Notes: a model not told the origin generated them from the letters alone. 45,070 nucleotides of DNA from Cladosporium sp. IMV 00045 (GCA_001931905.2 MSJI02000162.1:646-45715); one strand, 5' to 3'. Counted from the stretch's first letter, positions 8,910 to 19,856 are shown. Program-made: numbers and translations.

Positions 8910-11900
8910 TCACCTCCCAGAAGCAGCAGCAGCAGCGGCCGCAGCAGCAGCAGTTGAACCCACCGCCGACTTCTTCCCAGGCGTAGTGACAGTCGCAGCA
9001 GCAGTACCAGGACGCGCAGCAGCCGGAATGAAAGGCTTAGCCGTAGCGTCCGGCTTGGGACTGTTGGAAGCAGTGCTGCCGTTCGTGCCCGAGCCGGAGC
9101 CTTCACTCTGGTTGCGTTCGTCGGCAACAGCAGGAGCGCCGGCGACGGCGTTGGCGTGCGACAGCGGCCAGGTGTTTTGTTGGCGCGGTTCGAAGAGGTA
9201 GTCCTCGCCGTTGTCGGTGAAGCCGGAGTACTGGCTGAGCATGGAAGAGCTGCGACCGCGGGGGGCGGGGACGCCGGGTTGTTGCTGTTGCTGTTGCTGG
9301 TGCTGCTGGAAGCCGTTGGCAAATTGCATGGGGTTGAAAGAAGCGTAGCCGTTGATGTTGTTGTTCGGGCTGAGGGCGCCATTTGCGTTGGGCAGTTGGT
9401 TCTCGGGCGTGGGCGGAGAGGAAATGCCCATGAAGCCAGGGGGAGCACCGGTGGGCCAGCTTTGCAAAGCGGTGGCCTGCTGATATGCTTCAAGAGCTCG
9501 CTGTTGGAGATTGTCGACTTCGGCCTGCATTGTGCCTGTGTGGTAGCGCAGCTGGTGCTCTTGGTTCTCTTGATCCAAACGCTTCTGTGCGCGCTCCGAC
9601 TCATGTCTGAACTTCGCAGACTGGTCTGCTTGCTGCTTGGACACGGCTTGCTCGAGTTCTTCCCTGCGCTGCTGGTGGCGGGACGCGAGCTTTTCACGCT
9701 TCACGCCGATAGCAGCAATCTCAGCCTTGAGTTCCTTCACCGTGCGCTCGGCCTCGGATTTGGCAGTCTCCAGTTCCCGGGTGGCGTTGTTGCGTGCGTC
9801 CGTAGCGGCCTGCCATGCACGGCGTTGACGATCAGAAGCCGCGAGTTCATCAGCGGGAATCTCGCCGAGGCTCTCCATCTCTCTCTTCAGATCGACAGTA
9901 GCTTCTTCGGCTTGGTTCTTGTGCTGGCTGATTTGCTGCAACCTACGAGCTTGCTTGTCGTCCACTCCGCCGGATCCGTCCAGTTTACTCTTGAGCATGT
10001 TGATCTCGCGCTTGACGTCTGCATGACCAGTGCGTTGGTCCTTCCTGCTCTTTTTAAGCCTATTGCGGGATTCGGAAAGTCTAGTCTCGGCTTGCGCAAT
10101 TGACTGTCTCAGAGTGGTGACTGGAGAAGACGGTCGGAGAGCCTGGTGCTGGGGCTGAGCAGGAACGCTGGCGGCTTGTTCAGCAGTGGGTGCGGGAAGG
10201 GTGATCAAGTTGGCAGAACACAGGACGCGTTGACTAGCAATGCCAACGACCTCGCAGTGATAGCTACTCAAAGGAGCAAGGCCAAAGATCTCGCCTTCCC
10301 ACCACTTGCCGGTCGGAGAATCGGTTTTCGTCGCGCTGGGATTGATCGTCGTGGAACCCCAGGCTGCGCCATTTACACGGATGAAGAACGGCTTGGATTT
10401 GTCGATTCCAGGGCTGATCGTGGAGAGATCGTTGGCTCCTTTCACGGTTTCGATCGCGGATTGAGATGTCAGCTCAACTCCAAATTGAATGTCTGTGTCG
10501 TGAACCTCGCGGGTCCAGAAACGGTCGGTAGAATTAGTCGCAGAATGCGTATATGTGTCGTTTGTGTCGTTATCCATAGAAGCAGCCTCCTTTGCATCGT
10601 CGGCCGCGTCCCTTTGCTCCATCTCTTTAACGAAAGTGACTTTTGTGCTAGCGATGGCCGCCCAAAGCGGCTGCTGGCTGCGCACCTGATTGGCCTGTTT
10701 CCGCTTTTTCTTGCTAGACTCTCGCGCTTTGCTTTCGCGGTGGGCGGGTGACGGCCCAGGAGGGCGTCCGTCACCGTTCGCATTTTGAGTAGCGTGCTTG
10801 AGGTCATCGGCGGAATAGCTTCGTGGTGCGGCATCAGCTCCAGCAGTCGCTTCGGGGTCGGATTTGGAAATTGAGGGCGCGTTGGAGCTTCTTTCGTTAG
10901 CGCTGGCGAGAGAGCGGCGAATGCAGGTGGTGACTCCTTGTGAAACAATATGTATCCCAAGCATCGTCCGCACGGCCGTGTAAAACCAGCCGTGCTGCGA
11001 AGGGGAAGAAAATAGAAATGAGGACGCAGCAGAAGGAACGTTGACATCGAAGCCAAAGTCCATCTTGTGAAGAACAGAGCGAAGATAGTCAAGTGCGGTG
11101 AGATGTATGGCCTTGTACCGGAGCACATGGACCACACAGACCACGGTACTGCACGTCAAAATGCTGTACGTAGGGCCACCGTTGCTCGACGCGGCTCCGC
11201 TGAGTGAGACTGCGATGACGGTTTGAGAGAGATCCAAGAACATCATTTGCATTGGTTTCCAGACGGGCAACCAACACAAGTAGAAAATGAGGTCCACGAG
11301 TAGTATGGTTGCCAAAGCCGGGTATCCAAGGCTTGAGGCATTGAACATGTCCTTGACATTGGGGAGAGTGGATAAGGAGATGCCGGCGGTGGGCGGAACG
11401 AAGGTGAGAGAGGCGAAGAGAGTTTGGATGACGAGAACCAGCGTGGGCGGGAGCGAGAGGAGAAGAATGAGAATAGAGATGGCGTCGCGCAGTGGGTAAT
11501 AGGTCAAGATGGTGGAAACGATGGCAAGCGTGCTGCCGGCGGGAGGGCTGGTTGGCTTGTTGGCAGTCGTGGGCGGAGAGTCGGCATGCGATGCGTAGTC
11601 TTGCATGTTGTTGTCCGCCATGTCGCCGCACGGGCTTACCACCTCTTCGAACGAAGCGTCGGATACAGTCCTGTCTCGGTGTTGCGCGGCGTTTGCAGGC
11701 GCAGCATGGTTCTTGGCGAGCGAGTGGGAAGCAAGAGGGTCGGCGGCAAGGTCGTTGGGCGAGGGAGTAGGCTGGAAAACGGTGGCAGAGGTTACAGCAG
11801 CGGTTGGCGAGGGCAAAGGCGAAGAAGCGGCGTGGACAGGCTTGCCATTGGAGTGACCGTTGAGGTGGGTGTTGGATCGCTGCTTGGTAACGCGTCTTCC

Positions 11901-11975
11901 AGGAGCTGCGAGACCGCTCTCGTGACGCTTGTCGTGCTGGTTCGGGGCGTTTTTGAGCTTGCCTTTGGGAGGCAT
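8910..11975 (-). CDS. acrB: AcrB-like ubiquitination network signalling protein
   Basis: The protein resembles AcrB of Aspergillus nidulans, a membrane protein with a coiled coil linked genetically to the CreB/CreC/CreD deubiquitination network and to acriflavine resistance. ATG 11975 (MPPKGKLKNAPNQHDKR) gives 1021 residues, close to the roughly 1000 usual for AcrB; the frame stays open further upstream but has no better ATG there. Visible parts are: a basic N-terminal region (GLAAPGRRVTKQRSN); hydrophobic membrane segments (TLAIVSTILTYYPLRD, ISILILLLSLPPTLVLVIQT, a later LATILLVDLIFYLCWLPVW and an SILTCSTVVCVVHVL segment); a Lys/Arg-rich linker; a long coiled coil of about 200 residues with heptads (LRQSIAQAETRLSESRNRL onward); and a Gln/Asn-rich then polyalanine C-terminus encoded by CAG/GCT repeats at 8915-8955. 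It is intact and apparently intronless. The assignment rests on recalled family architecture, not a database match. Confidence 0.8.
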   Translation of the reverse strand: MPPKGKLKNAPNQHDKRHESGLAAPGRRVTKQRSNTHLNGHSNGKPVHAASSPLPSPTAAVTSATVFQPTPSPNDLAADPLASHSLAKNHAAPANAAQHRDRTVSDASFEEVVSPCGDMADNNMQDYASHADSPPTTANKPTSPPAGSTLAIVSTILTYYPLRDAISILILLLSLPPTLVLVIQTLFASLTFVPPTAGISLSTLPNVKDMFNASSLGYPALATILLVDLIFYLCWLPVWKPMQMMFLDLSQTVIAVSLSGAASSNGGPTYSILTCSTVVCVVHVLRYKAIHLTALDYLRSVLHKMDFGFDVNVPSAASSFLFSSPSQHGWFYTAVRTMLGIHIVSQGVTTCIRRSLASANERSSNAPSISKSDPEATAGADAAPRSYSADDLKHATQNANGDGRPPGPSPAHRESKARESSKKKRKQANQVRSQQPLWAAIASTKVTFVKEMEQRDAADDAKEAASMDNDTNDTYTHSATNSTDRFWTREVHDTDIQFGVELTSQSAIETVKGANDLSTISPGIDKSKPFFIRVNGAAWGSTTINPSATKTDSPTGKWWEGEIFGLAPLSSYHCEVVGIASQRVLCSANLITLPAPTAEQAASVPAQPQHQALRPSSPVTTLRQSIAQAETRLSESRNRLKKSRKDQRTGHADVKREINMLKSKLDGSGGVDDKQARRLQQISQHKNQAEEATVDLKREMESLGEIPADELAASDRQRRAWQAATDARNNATRELETAKSEAERTVKELKAEIAAIGVKREKLASRHQQRREELEQAVSKQQADQSAKFRHESERAQKRLDQENQEHQLRYHTGTMQAEVDNLQQRALEAYQQATALQSWPTGAPPGFMGISSPPTPENQLPNANGALSPNNNINGYASFNPMQFANGFQQHQQQQQQQPGVPAPRGRSSSMLSQYSGFTDNGEDYLFEPRQQNTWPLSHANAVAGAPAVADERNQSEGSGSGTNGSTASNSPKPDATAKPFIPAAARPGTAAATVTTPGKKSAVGSTAAAAAAAAAASGR

Positions 11976-14445
11976 ATGCGAGCGGGTCGCCCGGCGCAGT
12001 CGGTCCCTTCCGGCTCGTCCAGACGCAGACGGCGAGCCAGACGGGAGGAGAAAGAGATGTTTTCTGGGCGGGGAGTGACCGGCGTAGTAATGCCGGGGGT
12101 GGTGGTGGTGGTGATAATGGTTGTGTGGGTGGAGGAGTGTCAAGTGGTGGCGGTGATGTCGATGTGCTCCTGCTTGGAGAGAGAGAGAGAGATGTGAGTG
12201 GGCGGGCTGGCCCGCTAGCAGACTTTCTGGGAGATCGAAGGAAGGGCAGAGGCACACGAGGCACGACAGACACACACAAGCTCTAAGACAGACGAGACGA
12301 GAGGGAAACGACGCTAAGGGCGAAGAAAGAGCGAAAAACAGCGAAACAGGACGCGGCTTCAACGTCCGGGCTAGCTGAGACTGGCTCGAATTGGCTCTCT
12401 ACTGCCTTTCGGGCTGGGATTGATTATTGGCTGCTTGAGGCTGACGCTGACTGATGGATTGATGGTTATGGCCGACTTCCAAGGTTGTTAGGCTTTTGGC
12501 GCAGAGATGGCCTGCTCACAAGCTTTGACAGACCATCCGAAGCACCGCCGGTCAGACCAAGGCCAGAGGCAAGAAAAAGAGATTGATGCCCGGCCGCTGC
12601 TGAGAGAGAGAGCAAACAGAATTTTGCGCAATGATGCACATGATTTGATTATTTCCGCTGCACCGTTTCATTAAGCTTCTCGATTGCCTGTCATGACTGG
12701 ATTCGAGCATGACTCTTGTCTTGAAGGTGGTGATGATGATGGCAATTGTTATCCTTTAGGACATACGTACATGTACATGCAAGAGCACTAAACAATTCAT
12801 CTATCGACGCATGCTAATCACCCATCAATTGGCAACCACCAGCGCAAGCCCTCCTCAATCCTCCAAGCAGCCCCTGCGGCGTGGCTGCGACGGCTGCGTC
12901 GATCGGGCGTGTGTGAATGGCCACCTAGCCGACGAGGACTGATTGACGCAGATCTACGCACCCGTTGTCCCATTATGACCACACAATATATATTTAGTAG
13001 AGTAATGGCCGAGGCATCTTCTCTGGCGGAGAGAGAGAGAGGGAAGAGTCATCATCGCCAGCGTCCAAGACTCCAGAACAGATAATCAAACTGACATGCA
13101 CCCTCCACACGCCAGCAAGGAAACTTCAAATCCTTCCCTTCCCTGCGGGCTCGTCATCAGCCCAGCCTTGTTCAGCCTCATCCAGCCAGCGCAGCCAGTC
13201 TCGCCAGTAGTGTGAGTGGAGCCCTCGTCTTTTCCCTGCTTGGAAGCGGCGGCGAGTGGGCGGTCGGTTGGCGGCATCTGAAAAATCCTTCCCGATCCCT
13301 TCTCAGGAAAAAGGCGCCGCCCACACCCGCAGTAGTGACCTCGGCGACATGCCGTGCATGCTTCTACGTCCACCCCGGATCGATGCAGTGTGCTGCGGGG
13401 GGCTGAAACTGGGCGTCAATCGGCCATCCTGGAGTGGCCAAGCCTGTGCCTGGTCTCTTGATGGGTGGCGTGGGAGTAGGCTTTTGTTATACCGAGCAGT
13501 TCTGCCGATGCCGAAGGTCTGATCGGCACTCCTCTATTCTGATTGTGACTGTGACTTGGAATTTGGTTATCGTGCTTGACTTGTCGGTGTATGAACGTCG
13601 AGGAGGACGAAGGCCACGTCGACGTTTTTCAGTTCAAGACTTTTATTCAGGATGTTGCTCTCTCGAATACACTACCAGGAGAACATGAAACCCATATCGT
13701 CGTCTTTTTCCGCAACGACAATATCTCCTTGACGAAGAGTCACGATCCATACCTGCGACAAGCGCTCAAAAGTCGATCACGCGATACATCCAGTCCAGTC
13801 GTTATCGCCCTCTACCACTCATGTTTCAAGGCGGGGAAATGCCACGTCACGAATGCGAACCTCGGACGTCGGCGTCAACGTCTTTCGGTTTCCCTGATGA
13901 ACGTATCGAACAGCAGATGTACAAACAAATTGCCATATCTATTCTTCGGCAATATAGCAGACCGCAGTAGCTCCAAATGATGCAGGATCAATAGTGTCGA
14001 ATGCATCGTTCGGCTTAGGATCTGCTTGTCGCTGATAAGTGTTTCTTGTATATCTTGCCTACACTACGCGACTTCAATACTCGATAGACTTCGCTTTGTG
14101 TATCTTTTGTTGCTTCTCGAAAATAACAATGATGTACATCGGGTTTTTGACGTCTCGCAAGACCAGACGCGCCTCTCTCTTCCTCTTTCGAGAACGAAAG
14201 TTGCTTGGTTTTTGTGGCAGAGCGGTGATGTGAGTGTGGAGGGCGACTTGCAGGACGTGTAGCCCACTAGTCAAGACTCATGCATGCATGCATTGCGATG
14301 CAACACGTTCGACGAAGTCGTGTCATGCGCTCTTCACCCATGTAGGCGACTGCACGACACAACAGGCATGCATCCATCCTCCTCATTCCACCCCCACGCC
14401 ACCTCTATCCTCACAAGAGAAATTCCCACTCCCGCCATCACCCAA
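11976..14445. other. 2.5-kb intergenic region upstream of acrB
   Basis: This long spacer holds the acrB 5' region. GA-rich microsatellites occur at 12178-12193, 12602-12615 and 13028-13041. A 129-codon plus-strand frame (ATG 13591 to 13980) has no recognisable domain. The opposite strand between about 13665 and 14020 has short coding-like stretches in different frames (for example VWIVTLRQGDIVVAEKDD), so a decayed minus-strand gene is possible. I cannot support a confident gene. Confidence 0.35.
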
Positions 14446-15515
14446 TCACGCCTTCACCGCACTCCCCAAGTCCTCCACCGCGCCCTCACGATCCCAACTC
14501 TCCCTCTCCAACTCCCTCACCCTCCCCAACAAACCCCACACCCTCTCCGTATTGACCCTCCGCGCCTCCTCCTGCAACCTCCACGTCTCGCGGAAGACCT
14601 CCGCCATCCACTCCGGCATGGCCGCCTTCCTGTGCAATTTGTAATCGTACAGCGCGCAGTCCTCGAAAAGCCTGGCGGCGGGTCGCTGGTGTAGTTCCGA
14701 CAGGACGATGACGTCGAGCATGAGCGCGTCTTTGGACACGGAAGGGTCGTCGGGCGCGCGGTGCAGTTTGTGGTACACGGTGATGTGGTCGGGAAACATC
14801 ATTGGCTTTTGCGAGTGGTCGCGAAAAGGAATCAGCGCAATCGATTTCCCCAAAAGCTCACCTGTAACTTGCTCTTCAAAATCCGGAAAGGGAATTACAT
14901 CCAAGATGAACTCACAAATTTAAACTCCGTCGTGATCTTCCTCAAAATCATCCCCACCTCCCCCATCGGCGTGCCCAGCCTCTCCCAAACCCCCTTGTGC
15001 TGCGGATCGATGTGCCGGGCATACTTCTGCACCCAGGCGATGCGGCCGGACTCGGCGTAGCGGTTGTACGTGACGTTGTTGACGTGGCCCTTTGATTGAG
15101 AAAAGCAGAAAAAATAAACACCACTGAGCCTCTTCCGTTCAATTCTTTCCTGGGTCTTTCAGGTGCAGACGCATACCATGGAATCCAACTCCCCCCAAGC
15201 CACGGGCCAGCGGTGCAAGCCGCGTCGCGAGGGTGAGGTGAGGTAGCCCTCGCTGCCGGCGAGGAGGTCGCGCCAGTCGCGAGCGAGTTCGGCGAGGATG
15301 AGGCCTGCTTGGGCGGTTTGTGTGGGCGAAAGGCCGAAGGTGATGCATTTGCCGATTCTTTGCTTGAGGTCCGAGAGCCAGCGCGGGCTTAGTTGGGTGG
15401 TGGCATTGTCGTTCGTGGGAGCTGCTGTTGTTGAGCGGTGCCGTCGGGTCGAGGGGAGGATCTGTTTGGGTGAGGTTAGGAGAGAGGATGATGTTCTGCG
15501 GACGCAGAAGGACAT
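14446..15515 (-). CDS. HotDog-fold (4HBT-like) thioesterase-family protein, mitochondrial
   Basis: Three exons are inferred: 15177-15515, 14916-15089 and 14446-14805. They join in phase 0 with donors GTATGC and GTGAGT and acceptors TCAAAG and CAAAAG, giving 290 residues. The N-terminus (MSFCVRRTSSSLLTSPKQIL) is rich in Arg/Ser, lacks acidic residues and looks like a mitochondrial presequence. The HotDog signature is GHVNNVTYNRYAESGRIAWV, the usual start of the fold's central helix, followed across intron 2 by TEFKF-PMMFPDHITVYHKL and LDVIVLSELHQRPAA. Such proteins act on acyl-CoA thioesters; the substrate here is unknown. Intron 2 was placed so that the FKF-PMMFPD junction matches the family pattern; the frame upstream of CCA 14805 is open but would insert unusual residues. 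The gene diverges from the ETFRF1-like gene, start codons 345 bases apart. Confidence 0.8.
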
Positions 15516-15860
15516 TGCGGTGAGAGGAGTGAAAGGGAATATAGACAGGAGGTAGGAAGTTTAGAGATACCTATACCGCGATCATCAATGGTCTGAAGCA
15601 GCACCTTAGTGGCCTCGCCCACCAAGTCTTGCCGAGGTGTTTCTTCCCCAGGTCCGCTTCCCAATTTGGCGGTGCTTACAGGCAAGCTCTGGCACTGAAT
15701 ACATCATCATCATCATCACAGCAAAAACAATCCTAACATCAAACACTCTAACACCCAAATTCCATCCACTTCCAACCAACTTCTCACCAGACCAATCCCA
15801 TCGACCCGGCCAAAGGCAAAACGTCCAAATCCAACCCCAACCCTCCCATCCAAACAAACA
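15516..15860. promoter_or_regulatory. Shared divergent promoter region, thioesterase-like / ETFRF1-like
   Basis: Only 345 bases separate the two opposite start codons, so promoter elements are likely shared. A CAT trinucleotide run (15703-15718) and a C/A-rich stretch just before the plus-strand ATG are visible. No specific factor site can be claimed. Confidence 0.45.
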
Positions 15861-16274
15861 ATGCCACCACCCAACCCCCTCCGCCACGAAGTCATCCGCA
15901 TATACAAACGTAAGTCCTTCACAACACTCCAAACCAATCCCCCTCCCCTCCAAACCCCAAGATCTAACGCATCATGTACAGAACTCCTCTACATGGGCCG
16001 CGAATACCCCCTCGGCTACGCCTACTTCCGCCCACGGCTGCACAAAGCCTTCGCCGCCAAAGCGGGCCTGCGAGACGAGGACGAGATCCGCAAGGGGATC
16101 GAGCAGGCGGAGTATGTGAGAAAGGAGATTGAGGCGCTGTGAGTTCAATTCTCGTTTTTGGGATGTCGTTTGAACAATTTGGAATTTGGAGTTTGGCTAA
16201 TGTGGGAATTTTGTATGTTCAGGTACTATCTCAAGAGATATCGCGCGCTGAAGCAGCGGTATGAGAAATCTTAG
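15861..16274 (+). CDS. LYR-motif protein, ETFRF1/LYRM5-like (85 aa)
   Basis: Exons 15861-15909, 15982-16138 and 16223-16274 join through GTAAGT...TACAG and GTGAGT...TTCAG, with branch site TCTAACG in intron 1, into an 85-residue protein. It follows the ETFRF1 pattern closely: an N-terminal helix ending [18 protein letters not shown], then ...[44 protein letters not shown] and stop. LYR proteins are small mitochondrial-matrix helical-bundle factors that bind acyl carrier protein. Mammalian ETFRF1 binds electron-transfer flavoprotein and displaces its FAD, damping electron flow from fatty-acid oxidation. The length agrees with the family (about 80-90). The three-exon structure hides it from simple ORF searches. 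Confidence 0.9.
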
Positions 16275-16478
16275 CGGCGAGGAATGATTCGGTAAATCAA
16301 CCTTTTCGACTTTTCGACTTTTGAGCACCCGTGGTTTGAACGGAGTGGCTTTTTGAGAGGAAACGCCCAGAACGCCTGGATGGGGAAGCAACGACCAGAA
16401 AGGAAACCGGCAAAATCATCCATCGCTTCTTCACAAAAGACCCCCCGCGTGCGAAGCAATCATGCACTCATCAAGGAC

Positions 16479-18221
16479 TCACTCATCAGCGATCTTCGTG
16501 GCCCACCACGCGCCAATCTCCAAACTCTCTCCGCTAATAGCACCCCGACTCGGATCCATCAGGTCCGCCATCATCGACGCCCACCAATGGCCCCACTCCT
16601 CCGAATTCTTCCCACTGACATCCTTGAGCAACGGCTCCAAACTCTCAATCATCTGCACGACGCTCAGAAGCGCCGTCTGGCGCAACGCCACTTGATCAGG
16701 GGAGAGGTTACGCTCGCGGTGCTTGCCCTTGCCATCACCGCCGCTGGAAGGCACCTTCTCGCCCTCCCAGCGCAACTCGCCGAGCGGGATCGCCACGCGC
16801 CGGATACCGATATCGCACAGCGACTCGGCTTCCTGGTACAGACTGTGAGCGATACGCGCGCAAGGCGTAGGGGGCAATTTCCGCCTGTCCAGCGCCTCGC
16901 CTATCCACGCATTCGCATGGGCGAGGTACTTATTCTGCGCTGGAGCGAAAGGCGTGCCCGGGCCGATGAGGAACGTGCCCGTCTGCACGGCCATGTCGTG
17001 CTCGGCGCGCTGCTTGCTCGTCGGCGGCGGCGGGTGCGGCAGCAGCGAGCGCAGCACGTGGTCCGACTCCCAAAGCTCCAAGGTGCCGCCGACTTTGAGC
17101 AGGCGGATGCACTCGTCGAGGAAGTGCTGGGAGGCGCTGCCGAGGGGCACGACGAGGCTGAGGTCTTTCAGCATGATCAGGTCGAATTCCCCGTCGTCGA
17201 AGGGCCAGGGGTTGCGGCGGAAATCGTGCTGCACGAACGTCCAGTTGACGCCTTGTTTCTTGAGATCAGGGGCTAGAGGAGCCACGTCGAGACCCGTGAA
17301 AGACACGCTGCGGTATCCGAGGGTGGTGAAGTACTCGTGGCAGCGCGCGGACCAGTACGCGCTGCCGCAGCCGACTTCGAGCACTTTCTGCGGCACGCAT
17401 TTGGCGACTCGGGGCGCGCACACGGCGCGGCCGAAGACGCTGCAGCCGAGCAGGGTGCGCAGGTTCTGTCGTTGGATTTCCGGCAGGTCGACGGGGAGAG
17501 GGTAGACTAGGTCGCGCAGGTATCGTCGTCCGTGGCGAAGTTCGTATGGATCGCGCAGGAGATCTGCGCTAGCGTCTTGGTTTATTTGCTGCTGTTGTTG
17601 ATATTGCTGCTGTGATGTTTGCTGTTGGGATTGTTGTGATTGCTGTTGAGATTGTGGTGGCTGTTGTTGCTGCTGCTGTTGTCCAGACGAGCCCGTGCTG
17701 CCGCTGGAGGAGATGGAATTCATGGCGGCGGAGGCGTTGGAATTGTTGAAAGTGTTGGTGCGCGGGGTCTGCTGCATCATGTCGGAGGAGGAGAAGAAAC
17801 TCGAGTAGTGCTGGTGAGGATAGTAGTGCACATCCCCAACGACAATGGCATTATTCTCTCCCCTGCGCCGCTGGTGATGGTGATGAGAAGGATTGTTCCT
17901 AAAATCAGCGGTGCCGGGTGAGTGTGAAGAGCCAGTCGCAACACCGCTAACGCCGCTGAAATGATAGCTGGTGGCACTCTCTGTCGAAGCGCGGGAGAGC
18001 CAGTCGCCGCCGCTATTGGTGTTGTGGTTAATATACTTGTTGGCAGTAGTAGTGGTAGTGCTGCTCCGGTCAAGCCAGTCACTCTGCTCCTGAGCGAGGT
18101 CCAGCGCGCGCTGTTTCTCCGCCAGCCGCTTCTGCACTCTCTCTTGAATGATGCGCCGCTCCTCTGCCGCCACGCTGCTCGACACGCCCCAGACCGCGCC
18201 CAGCATCAACCCTTCTGCCAT
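16479..18221 (-). CDS. Class I SAM-dependent methyltransferase with polyglutamine N-terminal region (580 aa)
   Basis: Single frame from ATG 18221. The N-terminal 220 residues are low complexity: a possible helix (EERRIIQERVQKRLAEKQ), Ser/Thr/Asn/His-rich stretches, then a Gln tract (about residues 181-212) encoded by mixed CAG/CAA codons with Pro, Ser and Tyr interruptions. The methyltransferase domain follows: motif I KVLEVGCGSAYWSAR (about 279-293), an acidic post-I strand (FTGLDVAPL), a motif II-like VQHDFRRNPWPFDDGEFDLIML, and LLKVGGTLELWESDH. The substrate cannot be read from the sequence; fungal members of this Methyltransf_25-like group include LaeA-type regulators and small-molecule methyltransferases. 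The frame is intact, and its 3' end lies 205 bases from that of the ETFRF1-like gene (convergent). Confidence 0.85.
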   Translation of the reverse strand: MAEGLMLGAVWGVSSSVAAEERRIIQERVQKRLAEKQRALDLAQEQSDWLDRSSTTTTTANKYINHNTNSGGDWLSRASTESATSYHFSGVSGVATGSSHSPGTADFRNNPSHHHHQRRRGENNAIVVGDVHYYPHQHYSSFFSSSDMMQQTPRTNTFNNSNASAAMNSISSSGSTGSSGQQQQQQQPPQSQQQSQQSQQQTSQQQYQQQQQINQDASADLLRDPYELRHGRRYLRDLVYPLPVDLPEIQRQNLRTLLGCSVFGRAVCAPRVAKCVPQKVLEVGCGSAYWSARCHEYFTTLGYRSVSFTGLDVAPLAPDLKKQGVNWTFVQHDFRRNPWPFDDGEFDLIMLKDLSLVVPLGSASQHFLDECIRLLKVGGTLELWESDHVLRSLLPHPPPPTSKQRAEHDMAVQTGTFLIGPGTPFAPAQNKYLAHANAWIGEALDRRKLPPTPCARIAHSLYQEAESLCDIGIRRVAIPLGELRWEGEKVPSSGGDGKGKHRERNLSPDQVALRQTALLSVVQMIESLEPLLKDVSGKNSEEWGHWWASMMADLMDPSRGAISGESLEIGAWWATKIADE

Positions 18222-19856
18222 CTAGCTAATGAAATAAATCCCACCGATTCCCTCTCCCACTCCCTGCTTATTTCTCTCACACCGTCGATTCCTCCCCCCT
18301 ACCTACCTACCAATACTACACTCTCCACCGCTCGGCCGTCACCGAGCCCCTCCCTTCCCTCGCAAGGGTACGCTCGAGCTTGAGCTTTTCTTCACACCCG
18401 CAGCGGGGGCGAAGTGGCGCCGGCAATTCAGAGTGCCTGAGACCCGGTTTTCTGCTTGCTGGCGGACGTATAAACGTCTCGCCAGGGCGGTGACGCAGTG
18501 GAGTTTAGGAGTCGCTGTCCGAGCCTAGACTGCGGGCCCTAGTGGGGGCGAGAGAGAAAGACCCAGAGAGTTGATAGATAGTACCGGAGGTATTATTGTG
18601 ATTGGGAAGGGGGTTGGCTTCAATATCGACGTGATGAGGGTGTTTGTCTGTTATGGCTTTGCCCTTGTCTCGGGGAGATGGTGATATTGAAGGGCAATAA
18701 GGGAAAGTTATGTGAGAGTGCGCGCGTGCGTGAGTGGTATGTCTGTGATATTATTATAGCCTTTTGCTGCGCGCATAAGGGGGGTCGTTCATATATCATC
18801 ACAAACACGCATATCCTTTCACACATGCACATAACGCCATGTAACCATCGCCGCCATCACCCCCTCATTCCTGTCACTCACTACTGCTTCGTGTGAATTG
18901 ATTGCCCGCACCCCGCTCCTTCGCCGACCATCGCGCCGCAGAATCAATCTAAATTGTCGCGGCCGGGGGAGGCGAAACGACGCCGCTTTTGATGGTGCTT
19001 CTAGGGTCTGGCCTTGGGGGTAATGTGAATGTAGCAGTGGCTGGAGTGGAAAGAAGATTATCGGCGTCTCGTTTGTTCGTTTCCTGCCGTAGAGGATGGG
19101 TTGGTTAAGGTATTTAGCCTGGCATCCTTCCACGCGCCATACAACAAGCAGGCACGGCAGGATCTGGAGTCCGCGGCTAATAGACGACACAAGCGACGAA
19201 GCGAGCCTGTGGAATTCTCCTTGTTCGTTGGGTGGTCAGAAAGCGCTAGACTGCTGGCTTGACCTTTGAATGTTGATTCGTGTGTCGGCTGGGATGATCG
19301 CTGCCGCACGAGGCTTGCATGAAATCTGCAGGACTGCATGCTGCGAGTACGAGTGTACGAAGGCCGTTCATTACCAGGAACACAGAGTCCCGACCAACTC
19401 TCACTCACGCCTTAAGGATCAAGATGCAGGATGCAGATTCCAACGCGGCCGCCGCACGCCGCGTCACAACGGGAGGAATTCGTCCAGAGTGCTATCCAAT
19501 ATATGATATGTGTAGATGGATGGCTTTCATGTTTCCAGAAACGCCACTTCCAGGTTTGCGCGCCCCGCTGCTGTGGGAAATGGGCTTCTAGAACCAAAGT
19601 CACATCACGGTTCATTGGTCGTCGAGCCGCGATTCCGAATGCAGATTCCACAGCGTCTTGGTCGTGGGACGTGGAAGGGAATGTTGTAGGATTTCTCTAA
19701 CAAATGCAAAGGTGACACGAACACTCATATTTGAAACGAACAACGGTTTCAATCGTACAAAGAATTCGTATATACATGACCTAACAGCAAAAGCGACCCA
19801 GCCAGCGAGGCAAAGCCATTCCAAACCAAGCCAAGGCCCATTCACAAGCCCTTCCG
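18222..19856. other. 1.6-kb intergenic region, methyltransferase promoter and transporter 3' flank
   Basis: I see no credible gene. Short frames on both strands are unlike proteins. Visible features are CTAC repeats (18300-18311) and an alternating purine-pyrimidine stretch GCGCGCGTGCGTGAG (18720-18735). The first part should contain the methyltransferase promoter. Confidence 0.4.

Noticed and set aside
9156..10103. 315-codon plus-strand frame antisense to acrB
   Set aside because: Lies opposite the Gln/Glu/Lys coiled coil, whose reverse complement gives Leu-rich sequence; no family resemblance.
11976..12362. N-terminal extension of acrB to 12362
   Set aside because: No in-frame ATG at its beginning (TTG only), low-complexity His/Ser content, and the protein from ATG 11975 already has the family length.
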